Positions 54,113 to 63,318 of a DNA stretch of 64,000 nt are shown in pieces (positions within the stretch are counted from its first letter, which is position 1; each line of letters starts with the position of its first letter). The position numbers and the translations under genes are program-made. Source of the stretch: Glaciibacter superstes DSM 21135. Lineage in GTDB: Bacteria > Actinomycetota > Actinomycetes > Actinomycetales > Microbacteriaceae. The notes beneath the pieces were generated by a model, which had not been told where the DNA came from, did not search any database, and saw nothing but the letters and a program-made list of their open reading frames with translations. Where the stretch lies: contig NZ_ATWH01000009.1 in the NCBI RefSeq assembly GCF_000421145.1, forward strand, positions 1 to 64,000, in the 5' to 3' direction.

Positions 54113-55557
54113 CAGCTGGCAGACCTTCGCCGCGCACCGCGCACCGCGCGGCGGTCTGTGGTCTCTTCGGTCTCTGCCTCGAACTGGTCGCCGTGGATGG
54201 TGCCATAGCTGTACTGGCCGTAGCTGTAGCTGTCTGGGCCCTTGGTGGGCAACATGGTGACGATGACGCCCATCAGCTTGCTGCCCACGTGTTCCAGGGC
54301 GCGAACGGCGGCCGTGAGCTCATTGCGCTTAACGCGACCGGATGCCACGGCGAGGAGGACTCCGCCGGTGAGCTTGCTGAGCACGGCGGCATCCGTCACC
54401 AGCAGAAGTGGTGGAGCGTCGATCAGAACGATGTCGAACTGTTCGGTGAGGGTGGCCAGCAGGCGGGCCATCGAAGCAGAGCCGAGCAGTTCGCTCGGGT
54501 TCGGCGGCACGCGGCCGCTGGGGAGAACGAACAGTTTGCCGCGGCCCCACTTCTGCAGCACGTCGGTGAGTTCTGCCCGGCCGATGAGCACGTCGGTGAG
54601 GCCGACGCCACCCTCGATGCCCATGTATTCGGCGACGCGCGGGAGGCGGAGGTCGCCATCGATGAGTGCGACGCGGGCGCCGGTCTCGGCCAGGGCGATC
54701 GCCAGGTTCGCGGTGGTGGTGCTCTTGCCCTCACCTGGGATGGAACTGGTGACGACGAAGCTGCGAGGGCCGTCTTCGACGTTGATGAACTGCAGGTTGG
54801 TGCGCAGGCTGCGGAACGACTCTGCGCGCGGGTTCTTCGGGTCGACGTGCACGATGAGCGGGCGCTTGACCGCTTCTGGGTCGAACGTGATGCCACCGAG
54901 CATGGGCACGTCAGTGACGGTTTCGATGTCGTGGAGGCTGTGGACGCGGGTGTCGAGCACGCTGCGCAGCACAGCGACACCGATGCCGATGGCGAGGCCG
55001 ACCAGGAGGCCGAGGGCGATGTTGAGCGGAACGTTCGGGCTCGACGGCTTTGATGGCACCAGAGCGGGCTGGATCGTCTCGATCTTCACCGGGCTGGCGG
55101 CTTCGCCCTCTGGCTTCTCGAGTTCGTCGACGACGATGCGGCTGAAGTTCTGGCCGACGGAGTTCGCGATCTTCGCGGCGAGCTCTGGGTCGCTGTTGGT
55201 GACGGTGACGTCGATGAGGACGGTATTAAGGGGAGAGGATGACGAGACCATCTGCGCGAGCTGCGGCGAGGTGAGGTCGAGGTTCAGTTCGGCGATGACG
55301 TCGTCGAGAACGATCGCGCTGTTGACGACGTCGACGTAGGAGGTCACGGCCTGGCGTGCGAAGCTGCTGCCCTGAACGAGTTCGCCGCTGCCGGTGTCTG
55401 CTGCGGCTTTCACCGAGACGTAGAGCTGGGTGCTGGCCACGTATTTCGGGGTCGATGCGATGGAGAATGCTGCCGCACCTGCGATACCCAAAAGGGTGCA
55501 GGCCACGATCAGGATCCAACTCTTGTGGAAGATCCTGACGTAGTCTCTCAGCTCCAC
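54112..55557 (-). CDS. Polysaccharide co-polymerase/tyrosine autokinase (Wzc/CpsCD-like)
   Basis: 481 residues from GTG 55557, chosen for GAAAGG about eight bases upstream. The N-terminal Wzz domain has two membrane helices (SWILIVACTLLGIAGAAAF and NIALGLLVGLAIGIGVAVL). The BY-kinase domain carries Walker A SSIPGEGKSTT, Walker A' VALIDGDLRLP and Walker B VLIDAPPLLL. The tail holds a tyrosine cluster (YSYGQYSYGT) for autophosphorylation. With the phosphatase it regulates polymer length. Confidence 0.93.
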   Translation of the reverse strand: MELRDYVRIFHKSWILIVACTLLGIAGAAAFSIASTPKYVASTQLYVSVKAAADTGSGELVQGSSFARQAVTSYVDVVNSAIVLDDVIAELNLDLTSPQLAQMVSSSSPLNTVLIDVTVTNSDPELAAKIANSVGQNFSRIVVDELEKPEGEAASPVKIETIQPALVPSKPSSPNVPLNIALGLLVGLAIGIGVAVLRSVLDTRVHSLHDIETVTDVPMLGGITFDPEAVKRPLIVHVDPKNPRAESFRSLRTNLQFINVEDGPRSFVVTSSIPGEGKSTTTANLAIALAETGARVALIDGDLRLPRVAEYMGIEGGVGLTDVLIGRAELTDVLQKWGRGKLFVLPSGRVPPNPSELLGSASMARLLATLTEQFDIVLIDAPPLLLVTDAAVLSKLTGGVLLAVASGRVKRNELTAAVRALEHVGSKLMGVIVTMLPTKGPDSYSYGQYSYGTIHGDQFEAETEETTDRRAVRGARRRSAS

Positions 55558-55893
55558 GCGTATTGCCTTTCGTCTGTGGGCACACCTGTACAACCCGAAT
55601 CGGCAGGCCCCACCTGTCTATTTTGACATACGACTCATGCTCAACCTTGCATGCGGGCATTTGGGTGTAACACGAAGTTCGAGTGCCCCCAGTAAATACA
55701 TGGGGTTTTCATAGGGTTTGGCACCGCTTGTGGGGGCGGGGCGACGCGCCGGCGAGCCCCACTCCGCTGATTGAGGAGCGACCGAGCTTGCGAGGCCGCG
55801 TCTCGACGACCCCCACCTGCAGAAGCGCGCACGACAACCGTGCGTAGTGTGGACGTAGACCGCCCGCTGCCAGCGCACAACGAAAGGTATGCC
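55558..55893. other. 336-base intergenic region with a REP-like repeat
   Basis: It separates the divergent autokinase and TfoX-like genes. It contains the leader of the autokinase gene and, at 55768-55809, the best copy of a dispersed repeat. No convincing reading frame was seen. The operon promoter for the 55.6-48 kb genes should lie here, but no clear -35/-10 pair stands out. Confidence 0.6.
55768..55809 (+). repeat. Dispersed repeat, full copy
   Basis: TGATTGAGGAGCGACCGAGC, then TTGCGAGGCCGCGTCTCGAC and GA. Related copies lie at 18585-18615 and 23247-23270. All three are intergenic. The pattern (TTGAGGAGC, GAGGC, GTCTCGA) is like short palindromic repeats found scattered in Microbacteriaceae genomes. 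Confidence 0.6.
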
Positions 55894-56208
55894 ATGTCTG
55901 ACGCCAGTAAATTCGACGATGTCGCCAGGGACCTCTTCAATGACCCCGACCGCGACGTCACGCTTGACGGATTCTCGCTGCTGGTACACGGGCAGAAATT
56001 CGCCTACCTGGAAGGAGGATCGCTCGTTGTTCGGCTTCCCGTCGAACGAGCATCCGACCTTGCATCGCGCGGCGTTGCCGAGCTGGGCCCGGCCGACCCG
56101 AACAACGTCGACCACTGGGTGAGGGTGACGGCCAGCGAGGACTGGTCAGAACTCGCCGCAGAGGCCCACTCGCTTGCCCACGGCCCGCTCCCCGGCGGAG
56201 AATCGTAG
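55894..56208 (+). CDS. Small TfoX/YjbR-like protein
   Basis: 104 residues from ATG 55894 (GAAAGG upstream). DGFSLLVHGQKFAYLEGGSLVVRLP, shown here in part, matches the strand pattern of TfoX N-terminal or MmcQ/YjbR domains (self-protein, G-x-x-F-A, then a positively charged strand). Function in actinobacteria is unknown. The gene stands alone between the polysaccharide operon and the AbiEi-like gene. Confidence 0.65.
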   Translation: MSDASKFDDVARDLFNDPDRDVTLDGFSLLVHGQKFAYLEGGSLVVRLPVERASDLASRGVAELGPADPNNVDHWVRVTASEDWSELAAEAHSLAHGPLPGGES

Positions 56209-56252
56209 GTCGCGCACCCGTGAACCAGCGAATTCCGCTGGTTGGGTATGGC

Positions 56253-56280
56253 AAAACTATACCATTTTTGGTATAGTTTT
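56253..56280. promoter_or_regulatory. Perfect 12-bp palindrome with embedded promoter
   Basis: AAAACTATACCA (56253-56264), loop TTTT, TGGTATAGTTTT (56269-56280). A -10-like TATAGT lies inside the right arm (56272-56277). The site is 17 bases upstream of the AbiEi-like start, which points to autoregulation, as known for AbiEi antitoxins. Confidence 0.8.
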
Positions 56281-56296
56281 GACCTTGGAGAAGTTA

Positions 56297-56854
56297 ATGA
56301 CGATTCAAAATGTGTTGTGGGAAACCGCCGTCGAGCAAGACGGTTACGTCACCACGCTTGACGCGCGCGACGCCGGCGTTCCTGTTGTGGAACTTGCGAA
56401 GCTTGCCCACCGAGGGAAATTGCGTCGAGCGGCACACGGCGTATATCGATTCGATAGCCTGCCTGTCGGTCGCGGCGACCACTACCGGTTAGCAGTCCTT
56501 TGGACAGGCAATCGCAACACGGTACTTTCTCATGACACAGCGCTCGATCTTCTCGGCCTCTGCGACATCAATCCGGATGATGTGCACATCACCGTACCTA
56601 AGCAAGCACGGATCCGGCGAGCCGGACGCCCGGAGGTTGTCGTCCACCACGAAAACCTCGACGTAAAGGACCTTGCATGGTGGGAGGGCATTCGTTGCGT
56701 CAACGAGTTCACTGCGATCCGACAAGGAATCGACACCGGGGTTCCGGTGCATCTTCTGCGGGAGGCGATTGGCACAGCGCGTTCTCGAGGACGAATCACA
56801 CCCGCTGATGAGCGTGCGCTCGCCACAAGGCTGGATGAGCGTTTTGTCAGCTGA
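56297..56854 (+). CDS. AbiEi-type antitoxin/transcriptional regulator, no toxin partner seen
   Basis: 185 residues. The N-terminal winged helix (VTTLDARDAGVPVVELAKLA and LRRAAHGVYRF) and the following AbiEi_1-like domain (TVLSHDTALDLLGL, VHITVP, WWEGIRCVNEFTAIRQGI) are clear. Start ATG 56297 is set by GGAG at 56287. AbiEi normally pairs with the nucleotidyltransferase toxin AbiEii immediately downstream. Here the next gene is a convergent aminotransferase, so it is an orphan. The 12-bp palindrome at its promoter fits negative autoregulation. Confidence 0.82.
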   Translation: MTIQNVLWETAVEQDGYVTTLDARDAGVPVVELAKLAHRGKLRRAAHGVYRFDSLPVGRGDHYRLAVLWTGNRNTVLSHDTALDLLGLCDINPDDVHITVPKQARIRRAGRPEVVVHHENLDVKDLAWWEGIRCVNEFTAIRQGIDTGVPVHLLREAIGTARSRGRITPADERALATRLDERFVS

Positions 56855-56910
56855 TCCGTTCGCTGACGGCGCTCACTGAAATTCCCCCCGTTCTGCTCAT
56901 TGGAATACGC

Positions 56911-58071
56911 CTACTCGGCTGCCGCGAGGACCTCCATCGCGGCATCGATACCGGCGCCGACCGACACTTCCATTCCGAGGTCCTTAAGGCCTCGGCCCAG
57001 CGCCGCGAGCCCCACAATAGGGTACATTCCGCTCGAGGTCGGACCCATGTGGGCGAGACGCATGAGGTTACCTGCACCCTGCCCGCTCGACAACATGACT
57101 CCGTACTTCTCCCGCACGTGGGCGCGTACCTCAACGTGATCGAGGTTGTCCGGCAGGCGTACTGACGTGACGCAGTTTGCGGCAATCTCCGAGTTCGCGG
57201 CCCACAGCTCAAGCCCCATCGCCTTCACGCCGGCACGAGTCGCCTCGGCGGCAAGCGTGTGCCGATCAATCGCATTGTCGAGGCCCTCTTCGAGCACCTG
57301 ATCCAGCACCGACTCGAGACCGTGCACGTCGGAGACTGACGGCGTATAGGGGAACACGCCACCCTTCAGCCACTTCTCCCGCCAGTCGAGTAGGGAGACG
57401 TACGATGCGCGGGGCGAAGCCGGGTTGCTCTCCATGCGCTCCCACGCCGCAGGGCTCACCGACACCATGCCGATTCCAGGCGGGCCTCCAAGGCACTTCT
57501 GCGCGCCGGTTACGACTACGTCGAGCTGCCATTCGTCCGTCTCGAACTCGAGCCCACCAATCGATGAAACTGCGTCAATCAGCGTGAGCGCACCATACTT
57601 CTTCGCAATGGGGCCGATGGCCTTGCAATCGGTGATCGTGCCAGATGGCGTCTCAGAGTGCACGAGTGCGACAAGTTCGATGCCGGGGTTCTTTGAGAGT
57701 ATGTCCTCTACTGCGGCCGGGTCGACTGCCTCGTTGTATGCGACCTCGAGTTCAAACACCTCCGCGCCGAAGCTCGTCAGCCAGTACCCCATGCCCTTGC
57801 CGAACACGCCCTGCACGAGGTTCAGAACCTTCATGCCCGGCGTCGTCATCGAGCGGGCCGCGCCCTCGAGCGCAACGATTGCTTCACCCTGCATCAGAAC
57901 AATGTCATTCTTTGTCTTGAAAACCCGCGCAGCTTTTTCTTGCGTGCGACGGAAGGTTTCGAGAAACAGTGGATCGTAGTGGTACAGAATCGGCTGGCCG
58001 AGCGCTGCAAGCGTGCGATGTGTGGCCATTGTTGGCCCTGCGGATAGGGTGAACACTTCAGGATTCTTCAA
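56911..58071 (-). CDS. Class V aminotransferase, pyridoxamine-pyruvate-transaminase-like
   Basis: 386 residues of the alanine-glyoxylate-type fold. The PLP lysine lies in VVTGAQKCLGGPPGIG. From memory of the family, ILYHYDPLFLETF, NLVQGVFGKGMGYW, HSETPSGTITD and IDAVSSIGGLEFETD follow the pyridoxamine-pyruvate aminotransferase of vitamin B6 catabolism more closely than ureidoglycine aminotransferase. It sits at the end of a BMP-type ABC import operon under an IclR regulator. It may deaminate imported pyridoxamine or another amine. Confidence 0.78.
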   Translation of the reverse strand: MKNPEVFTLSAGPTMATHRTLAALGQPILYHYDPLFLETFRRTQEKAARVFKTKNDIVLMQGEAIVALEGAARSMTTPGMKVLNLVQGVFGKGMGYWLTSFGAEVFELEVAYNEAVDPAAVEDILSKNPGIELVALVHSETPSGTITDCKAIGPIAKKYGALTLIDAVSSIGGLEFETDEWQLDVVVTGAQKCLGGPPGIGMVSVSPAAWERMESNPASPRASYVSLLDWREKWLKGGVFPYTPSVSDVHGLESVLDQVLEEGLDNAIDRHTLAAEATRAGVKAMGLELWAANSEIAANCVTSVRLPDNLDHVEVRAHVREKYGVMLSSGQGAGNLMRLAHMGPTSSGMYPIVGLAALGRGLKDLGMEVSVGAGIDAAMEVLAAAE

Positions 58072-58130
58072 CGGTGGTTCCTTTCAGCTGATTACACGGG
58101 AAGCGCGTGCGCTGCGGCCGTACGGGATAG

Positions 58131-59066
58131 CTAGCGTGCGCCGCGAACGTACGGGATAGCGAGCGCCGCAGGCAGCGCAGATCTCCTGGCGAAGAACGTG
58201 AGCACGATCATCACCGCGATGAACGGCATTATGGTGACGACGTCGTTCGGAATATTGAGCGAGGTGAGCTGAAGCACTGTGCCCATGGCAACGAAGAGGC
58301 CATAAATCAGCGAAATCAGCAGCACCCACAGCAGCCGCCCGCGAGCCAGCATAGCGATGACGATCGCGAGGAAGCCCATGCCATGGGTCATCCCCGGCGT
58401 GAAGGTACCAGCTGAGATCAGCGCGAGGTACGCGCCACCAAGACCCGACATTGCGCCGCCGAAGAGCACGGCGAGCGAACGCGTGACGGCAACGTTACCG
58501 CCGGCCGCGTCGAGCGACGATGGCTTCTGCCCGGCTGAGCGCAACCGCAGGCCGCTCGTGGTGCGGTAGAGCCAGATCGACGTCACCAGAGCAAGCAGCA
58601 TCGAAACGTAGAACATGCCTGGCTGCGCGAAGAGGCTCGGCCCGATCACGGGGATATCCGAGAGGAACGGAATCGTCCATGGTGCGTCGAGACCAAGGCG
58701 CGGCTTCGAGCTGCCGTAGCTAAAGTCGTAGAGCACACTGCTCACTCCGGTTCCAGCAAGTGTGATGCCGATACCCACCACGATCTGATTGAGTCCGAGC
58801 AGTACCGAGAGCGCCATCAAGATCGACGACAGGATGATACTGGCGAGCGCACCAATGAGGAAGCCCAGCCAGAAGCTGCCGGTGACGATGGTCGCGACGA
58901 AGCCGAAGTAGCCACCAATCAGCAACAGACCTTCGATGCCAAGGTTGAGGACCCCCGACTGCTCGCCCACAGTTTCACCGATGGCCGCAAGCATGACGGG
59001 GATCGCGCTGGCAAGGGCTGCAACGACAAACGCAGTGAGAAAGGCGTCAGAGAAGAATGGAATCAT
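58131..59066 (-). CDS. ABC transporter permease (BMP/nucleoside type, second subunit)
   Basis: 311 residues with about eight to ten membrane helices, in the BPD_transp_2 fold of RbsC/NupQ proteins (GEQSGVLNLGIEGLLLIGGY near the start, GLGGAYLALISAG and GMGFLAIVIAML in the second half). It is transcribed after the larger permease with a gap of 12 bases. Systems of this shape import nucleosides, purines or small vitamins. Confidence 0.9.
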   Translation of the reverse strand: MIPFFSDAFLTAFVVAALASAIPVMLAAIGETVGEQSGVLNLGIEGLLLIGGYFGFVATIVTGSFWLGFLIGALASIILSSILMALSVLLGLNQIVVGIGITLAGTGVSSVLYDFSYGSSKPRLGLDAPWTIPFLSDIPVIGPSLFAQPGMFYVSMLLALVTSIWLYRTTSGLRLRSAGQKPSSLDAAGGNVAVTRSLAVLFGGAMSGLGGAYLALISAGTFTPGMTHGMGFLAIVIAMLARGRLLWVLLISLIYGLFVAMGTVLQLTSLNIPNDVVTIMPFIAVMIVLTFFARRSALPAALAIPYVRGAR

Positions 59067-59078
59067 GAGCCGTCGTCC

Positions 59079-60260
59079 TTACTTCTTCGCTCTCGTGAAC
59101 AGACCGGCTGGTAGATAGCTCTTGCCAAGGTCCTTACGGTTTCCCATGAACTCGATGATCGTCATGAAGAACAAGATCAACGCGACGATGATCAAAAGGA
59201 AGTCCACTGAGAGGCCGACCTGCTGGGCAGCGATGGTGCCACCGGTGGCAAGCACTGCGTAGAAGCCGACGAGGGGAATAGAGCCGATGGGATTGAGCCG
59301 AGCCAAGAACACGAACGGCAGGATCTTGTCGCCGTACATCGGGTTCCAGTTGGTTCGCATGTAGCCCCAGAGTCCGAGCATGTCGATCGCGCCCGCGAGC
59401 GCAATCATGCCCGATGAGAGCAAGAAGACGATGATGATCATCTTCTTTGCGTCGATGCCGGCGTGGGTGGCGGCCTTGGGGCTGGCACCGAGAATATCGA
59501 TCTTCAGACCAAACGACGACTTCGTCAGGATGTAATGGAATAGGACGACGACGACGACGGCGATGATGAAGCCGATGTGAATGCGTGTGCCGGGGATATA
59601 AGGCAGCATCAGGTCGAGGTCGAGCACCCGTGTCTGGGGAACCGTAACGGCGTGATCCTGGAACGGGCCCTTCACCAAGATATTCGCGGCGCTGATCGCA
59701 ATGAACGAGATCATCAGGCTGGTGATGATTTCGTTGGTACCGTACTTTGCCTTGAGCAGCCCGGGCAGGTAGCCAAGCCCTGCCCCAATAGCGAAGGCCA
59801 GCACGAAGAGAACGAGGATGCCGACGCCAAAAGGGAGGGACTGCATGACATCGGGGGCCGTTCCTGCGACAACCGCGGCAGCGAGGAGGTAGGTGCCGTT
59901 GTAGCCCAGGTTCCAGAGCTGGGCACGGAACGAAATGATGAGGCCGAGAGAGATGATCAAGAGCGGCGCCATCATCGTCAGCGTCTTCTGCCACCCGGTG
60001 CCTCCGAGCCCCAGGGCAATGACGTCACCGTAGAACTTCAGTGGGTCGATTCCCATGGTCCAGATGATGATTCCCGCGACCACGATGGCAAGCGCCACCG
60101 GGGTAATCGTTCGGATGAGTACCTGAAGCGCAAGGCTCAGCCGGCTCTTCTCGGGTTTCCGTGTCGTTTCGATGAGGAGGGTTTCGGGGCCTGGCTCGCC
60201 GGGCAGCTGCGGGTGCTTGGTCCCAGAACTCTCAGTAAGCGACTCATTACTCGTGCTCAT
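59079..60260 (-). CDS. ABC transporter permease (BMP/nucleoside type, first subunit)
   Basis: 393 residues from ATG 60260 (overlapping the ATPase stop by 14 bases). A long cytoplasmic N-terminus precedes about ten membrane helices. The conserved LWNLGYNGTYLLAAAVVAG segment and the GASPKAATHAGID loop are typical of NupP/BPD_transp_2 subunits. It works with the 58131 permease, the double ATPase and the BMP lipoprotein. Confidence 0.9.
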   Translation of the reverse strand: MSTSNESLTESSGTKHPQLPGEPGPETLLIETTRKPEKSRLSLALQVLIRTITPVALAIVVAGIIIWTMGIDPLKFYGDVIALGLGGTGWQKTLTMMAPLLIISLGLIISFRAQLWNLGYNGTYLLAAAVVAGTAPDVMQSLPFGVGILVLFVLAFAIGAGLGYLPGLLKAKYGTNEIITSLMISFIAISAANILVKGPFQDHAVTVPQTRVLDLDLMLPYIPGTRIHIGFIIAVVVVVLFHYILTKSSFGLKIDILGASPKAATHAGIDAKKMIIIVFLLSSGMIALAGAIDMLGLWGYMRTNWNPMYGDKILPFVFLARLNPIGSIPLVGFYAVLATGGTIAAQQVGLSVDFLLIIVALILFFMTIIEFMGNRKDLGKSYLPAGLFTRAKK

Positions 60261-61893
60261 GTGCAACTCCGGTTCTTGCCAGATCCGTCTTCGAACCAAC
60301 CATGAGCTCGCCGACGCGCTCGGTCACCCGATTGCCGTCGTTAGGAATCTCGCCGATCAGTCGCCCGTTCGAGATCACAACGATCCGATCGGAGAGCTCG
60401 GCAAGCTCGTCTAGGTCGGTAGAGATCAACAGCGCTGCTCCACCACTCCGAGCAAAGTCACGTACAGTCTCGCGAACTCGGTACACGGTCTTTAGGTCAA
60501 GGCCGTAAGTGGGCTTGTGGAAGATCACTGCCCGTGGGTCGTGCGAGAGTTCGCGCGCCAGCAAGATCTTTTGAATGTTGCCGCCAGAGAGGGTGCCGGC
60601 CCGCGTCTGTTCCGAGGGAGTTCGAATCTCGTAGTCGGCAATCTGCTGGTGGGCTTCGCCAAGCACGGCCGCCTTATCCATGCGACCAAATTTCCAGAAG
60701 GGGCTTTCTCCGACCTTCTTGAGCACCAGGTTGAGTGCCACGCTGAAGGTGCCGACGATACCCTCGTGTAGGCGGTCATCGGTGACGTACCGCACACCGA
60801 GGTGCTGCCTGGCTTTCACCTTGAGCTTTGTAATGTTCTTCGAGTCGAGGGTGACGGCGCCCGAGGTGGGTGACAGCTGCCCGGCAATTGCTTCGGCAAG
60901 ATGCTGCTGGCCGTGACCATCGATTCCCGCAATTCCGACGATCTCGCCGGCGTGAATCTTGAGGTTCACGTCGGTTATCGGGATTTCCCCCGAGCGCGAT
61001 GTCGTGTTGAGGTCGCTCAATTGAACGACTACCGGGGCGTCCGCAGGTATTTGGCGCCGCTGTTCCTCGACGACGAGCCCCGCCGCTTCTGCCTCGTCTG
61101 AAGAGATGGCCTCGGGGTTTGTCCCGAACATCGCTTCCAAGATCCGGGCTTTCGACTCTTCCTCGCTCATAGCGTGCATCTCGGCAGGATCAATCCGCCC
61201 GGAAACCTTGCCGCCGCGGAGCACCGTCACAGTATCGCCGATGGCATATGCTTCGTGCAGTTTGTGGGAAATGAAGATGACGGCGAGCCCCTCGGCTTTT
61301 AAGCGGTTCACACTAGCGACGAGGTTGTCGATGGCCTGGGGGGTCAGCATCGAGGTGGGCTCGTCAAGAATGAGTACCTCTGATCCCTTCCACATGGCCT
61401 TAGCAATTTCAACCTGCTGCTGCTGACCAAGTCCAAGGTCACCCGCCTGCATGTCGGGGTCAATCTCGGCGCCGAGCAGTTCGCCGAGCTCGTGCAAGCG
61501 GGCGGTTGCGCCAGCCTTGTCGAGCCAGAAGTTGTCGGAGTCGCTGAGCATGAGGTTTTCGAGCACCGTCAGCGACGGTATGAGCGCGGAGTGTTGGTAG
61601 ACAACACCGATTCCCTGGGACATCGAGACGTTTGGCGAGCCAATGACGGTCGGGCGCCCGTTCACTTCGATCGTGCCAGAGTCCGGCTGTTGCAGTCCGG
61701 CAAGAACGCTAATCAGCGTGGACTTGCCTGCCCCGTTCTCCCCGAGCAAACAGTGCACTTCGCCACGTTTGATGTCAAGAGAAATTGAGTCGTTCGCAAC
61801 TATGCCCGGGAACGATTTGGTGATGTCCGTGAGTCGGATAATCACCGGAGACTCGGCGATGTCCGATTCCGGGACTGCTGACTGGGGGTTCAC
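60247..61893 (-). CDS. ABC transporter ATP-binding protein, tandem domains (NupA/RbsA type)
   Basis: 548 residues with two ABC domains. The first is complete: Walker A LLGENGAGKSTLI, signature LGLGQQQQVEIAKAM, Walker B VLILDEPTSML. In the second the P-loop region (GIAGIDGHGQQHLAEA) is degenerate, as usual for this family, and the signature is LSGGNIQK. It energises the two permeases. Its stop lies inside the start of the next gene. Confidence 0.93.
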   Translation of the reverse strand: MNPQSAVPESDIAESPVIIRLTDITKSFPGIVANDSISLDIKRGEVHCLLGENGAGKSTLISVLAGLQQPDSGTIEVNGRPTVIGSPNVSMSQGIGVVYQHSALIPSLTVLENLMLSDSDNFWLDKAGATARLHELGELLGAEIDPDMQAGDLGLGQQQQVEIAKAMWKGSEVLILDEPTSMLTPQAIDNLVASVNRLKAEGLAVIFISHKLHEAYAIGDTVTVLRGGKVSGRIDPAEMHAMSEEESKARILEAMFGTNPEAISSDEAEAAGLVVEEQRRQIPADAPVVVQLSDLNTTSRSGEIPITDVNLKIHAGEIVGIAGIDGHGQQHLAEAIAGQLSPTSGAVTLDSKNITKLKVKARQHLGVRYVTDDRLHEGIVGTFSVALNLVLKKVGESPFWKFGRMDKAAVLGEAHQQIADYEIRTPSEQTRAGTLSGGNIQKILLARELSHDPRAVIFHKPTYGLDLKTVYRVRETVRDFARSGGAALLISTDLDELAELSDRIVVISNGRLIGEIPNDGNRVTERVGELMVGSKTDLARTGVAHEHE

Positions 61894-61980
61894 GGGAAAG
61901 CTGTCCCTTCGTGTGTCGAGCGGATCATGCGTTCGGAGGGGGCGCCCAGGCCAGGCGGCCTGGGCACCCCAACAGCGCGG

Positions 61981-63075
61981 TTACTTGCCCTTGGCGTCGA
62001 TCATCGCCTGCACACCGGCGGTGTCGGTGGCGCGCTCTACTTTCACGCTGCCATCGATGATCCCGGCCTTGGCATCTTCAACAGCACTCGCAATGTCACC
62101 CGAGAGCGACGGCGTGTCCTGCAGGCTGAGACCACCGTTCTCAACGGTCAGCTCATACGTCTTGGTGCCGAATTTGCCTGCTTCGATGTCCTTGATCGCT
62201 TCGACATAGGCATTCTTGAAGTTCCAGAGCACCGAGGTCAGCACAATGTCGGGGTTGTCGACGATCGACGTCACATCACCGATGGTGGCAATGTAGTGGA
62301 TCGGGTGCCCGGCATCAGCCGTTTCAATGGCCTGGAGGTAGCCGATGGTCGCGCCATCGCCCATGCCGAAGATGACGTCAGCGCCCGCAGCGATGACCTG
62401 GGTGGTCACCGTGCTGCCGCCAGCCGAGTCGCCATATCCAGCGGGGCCAACGTAGGCCACCACAACGTTGATCGACGGATCAACGCTGTAGACACCCTGT
62501 GCGAAGCCACCAGCCATGAGGAACCAGTTGAGGTCCTCGGCCGATGCGACAATGCCGACGGTCTGTGTTTCGGTCTTCATCGCGGCGGCAACGCCTGCAA
62601 GGTAAGCGCCCTCCTGAGCCTGCGTGATCACAGTGCCGACCTTGCCAGGCTCGTTCTTGTCGAAGTCGACGACAAGAGTGGGAACCCCGGTCTGCATGCC
62701 GACGCGGTGGCCGGCGGTATTGAACCCGCTAGCGTGGGCAATGATGAAGTCGTTGCCAGCCTCGGCAACCTGGGTCAGGATCGTCTCGGTGTTGTCGTAT
62801 CCGACGTTCGAGTTGTCATCGAGCGTGATACCCAGCTCGTCTGCGGCTGCCTCGGCGGCCCAGATCCCCTGTTGATTCCAGCCGTAATCCGACTCCTTCT
62901 CAGGGGTCACGATTGCGAACTGGGTAACTTTCTTCCCCGCGGAGGCATCCCCGCTACCGGCGTCATCGGTGTCGCCACCTCGCCCAGAGCAGCCTGCGGT
63001 AAACAACAGCCCCGCGGTAACTGCCAGCGCTATGCCCACGCGGAGCTGCTTTTTTGTTGAACGTCCAGAGAACAT
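61981..63075 (-). CDS. BMP-family (Med/PnrA-like) substrate-binding lipoprotein
   Basis: 364 residues with a lipobox LLFTAGCSGRG (Cys29) and the BMP domain: VTPEKESDYGWNQQGIWAAE, then DFIIAHASGF, VGTVITQAQEGAYLAGV and ADVIFGMGDGATIGYLQA. PnrA-type proteins bind purine nucleosides. Related ones may bind other small heterocycles. It is the first gene of the transport operon, with a -35 TTGACA upstream and repeats that the adjacent IclR may bind. Confidence 0.93.
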   Translation of the reverse strand: MFSGRSTKKQLRVGIALAVTAGLLFTAGCSGRGGDTDDAGSGDASAGKKVTQFAIVTPEKESDYGWNQQGIWAAEAAADELGITLDDNSNVGYDNTETILTQVAEAGNDFIIAHASGFNTAGHRVGMQTGVPTLVVDFDKNEPGKVGTVITQAQEGAYLAGVAAAMKTETQTVGIVASAEDLNWFLMAGGFAQGVYSVDPSINVVVAYVGPAGYGDSAGGSTVTTQVIAAGADVIFGMGDGATIGYLQAIETADAGHPIHYIATIGDVTSIVDNPDIVLTSVLWNFKNAYVEAIKDIEAGKFGTKTYELTVENGGLSLQDTPSLSGDIASAVEDAKAGIIDGSVKVERATDTAGVQAMIDAKGK

Positions 63076-63136
63076 GCTGTTCCTCCAATTTCACTCACCA
63101 TTGAGTTGCAGAGCATTTCCAAGTGGGCAAGCTCGC

Positions 63137-63196
63137 CTGAATTATCACTTTGTAATGCTGAATTATGAAGTTATAAGAATTTCGAAGGACTGTCAA
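63137..63196 (-). promoter_or_regulatory. Promoter/operator region of the BMP operon
   Basis: On the minus strand TTGACA (63196-63191) precedes TATAAC (63175-63170) with 15 bases between. Two direct copies of CTGAATTAT (63137-63145 and 63158-63166, 21 bases apart) cover the presumed start of transcription. This is a likely binding site for the IclR protein encoded just upstream. Confidence 0.5.
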
Positions 63197-63318
63197 GCAG
63201 TGACCAACGACGAGATGAGAGTGTTACCTTCCCGGATTTTCGCGAAAATCCTGGCCACGGCGGCCGAGGCCACCCGCTGATAAATCAACCGGGTCGTCCA
63301 GTCCCGTCAGGGGTGAAG

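Noticed and set aside
61927..63060. 377-codon plus-strand frame opposite the BMP lipoprotein
   Set aside because: Mirror frame of a gene with a lipobox and BMP motifs, with no independent support.
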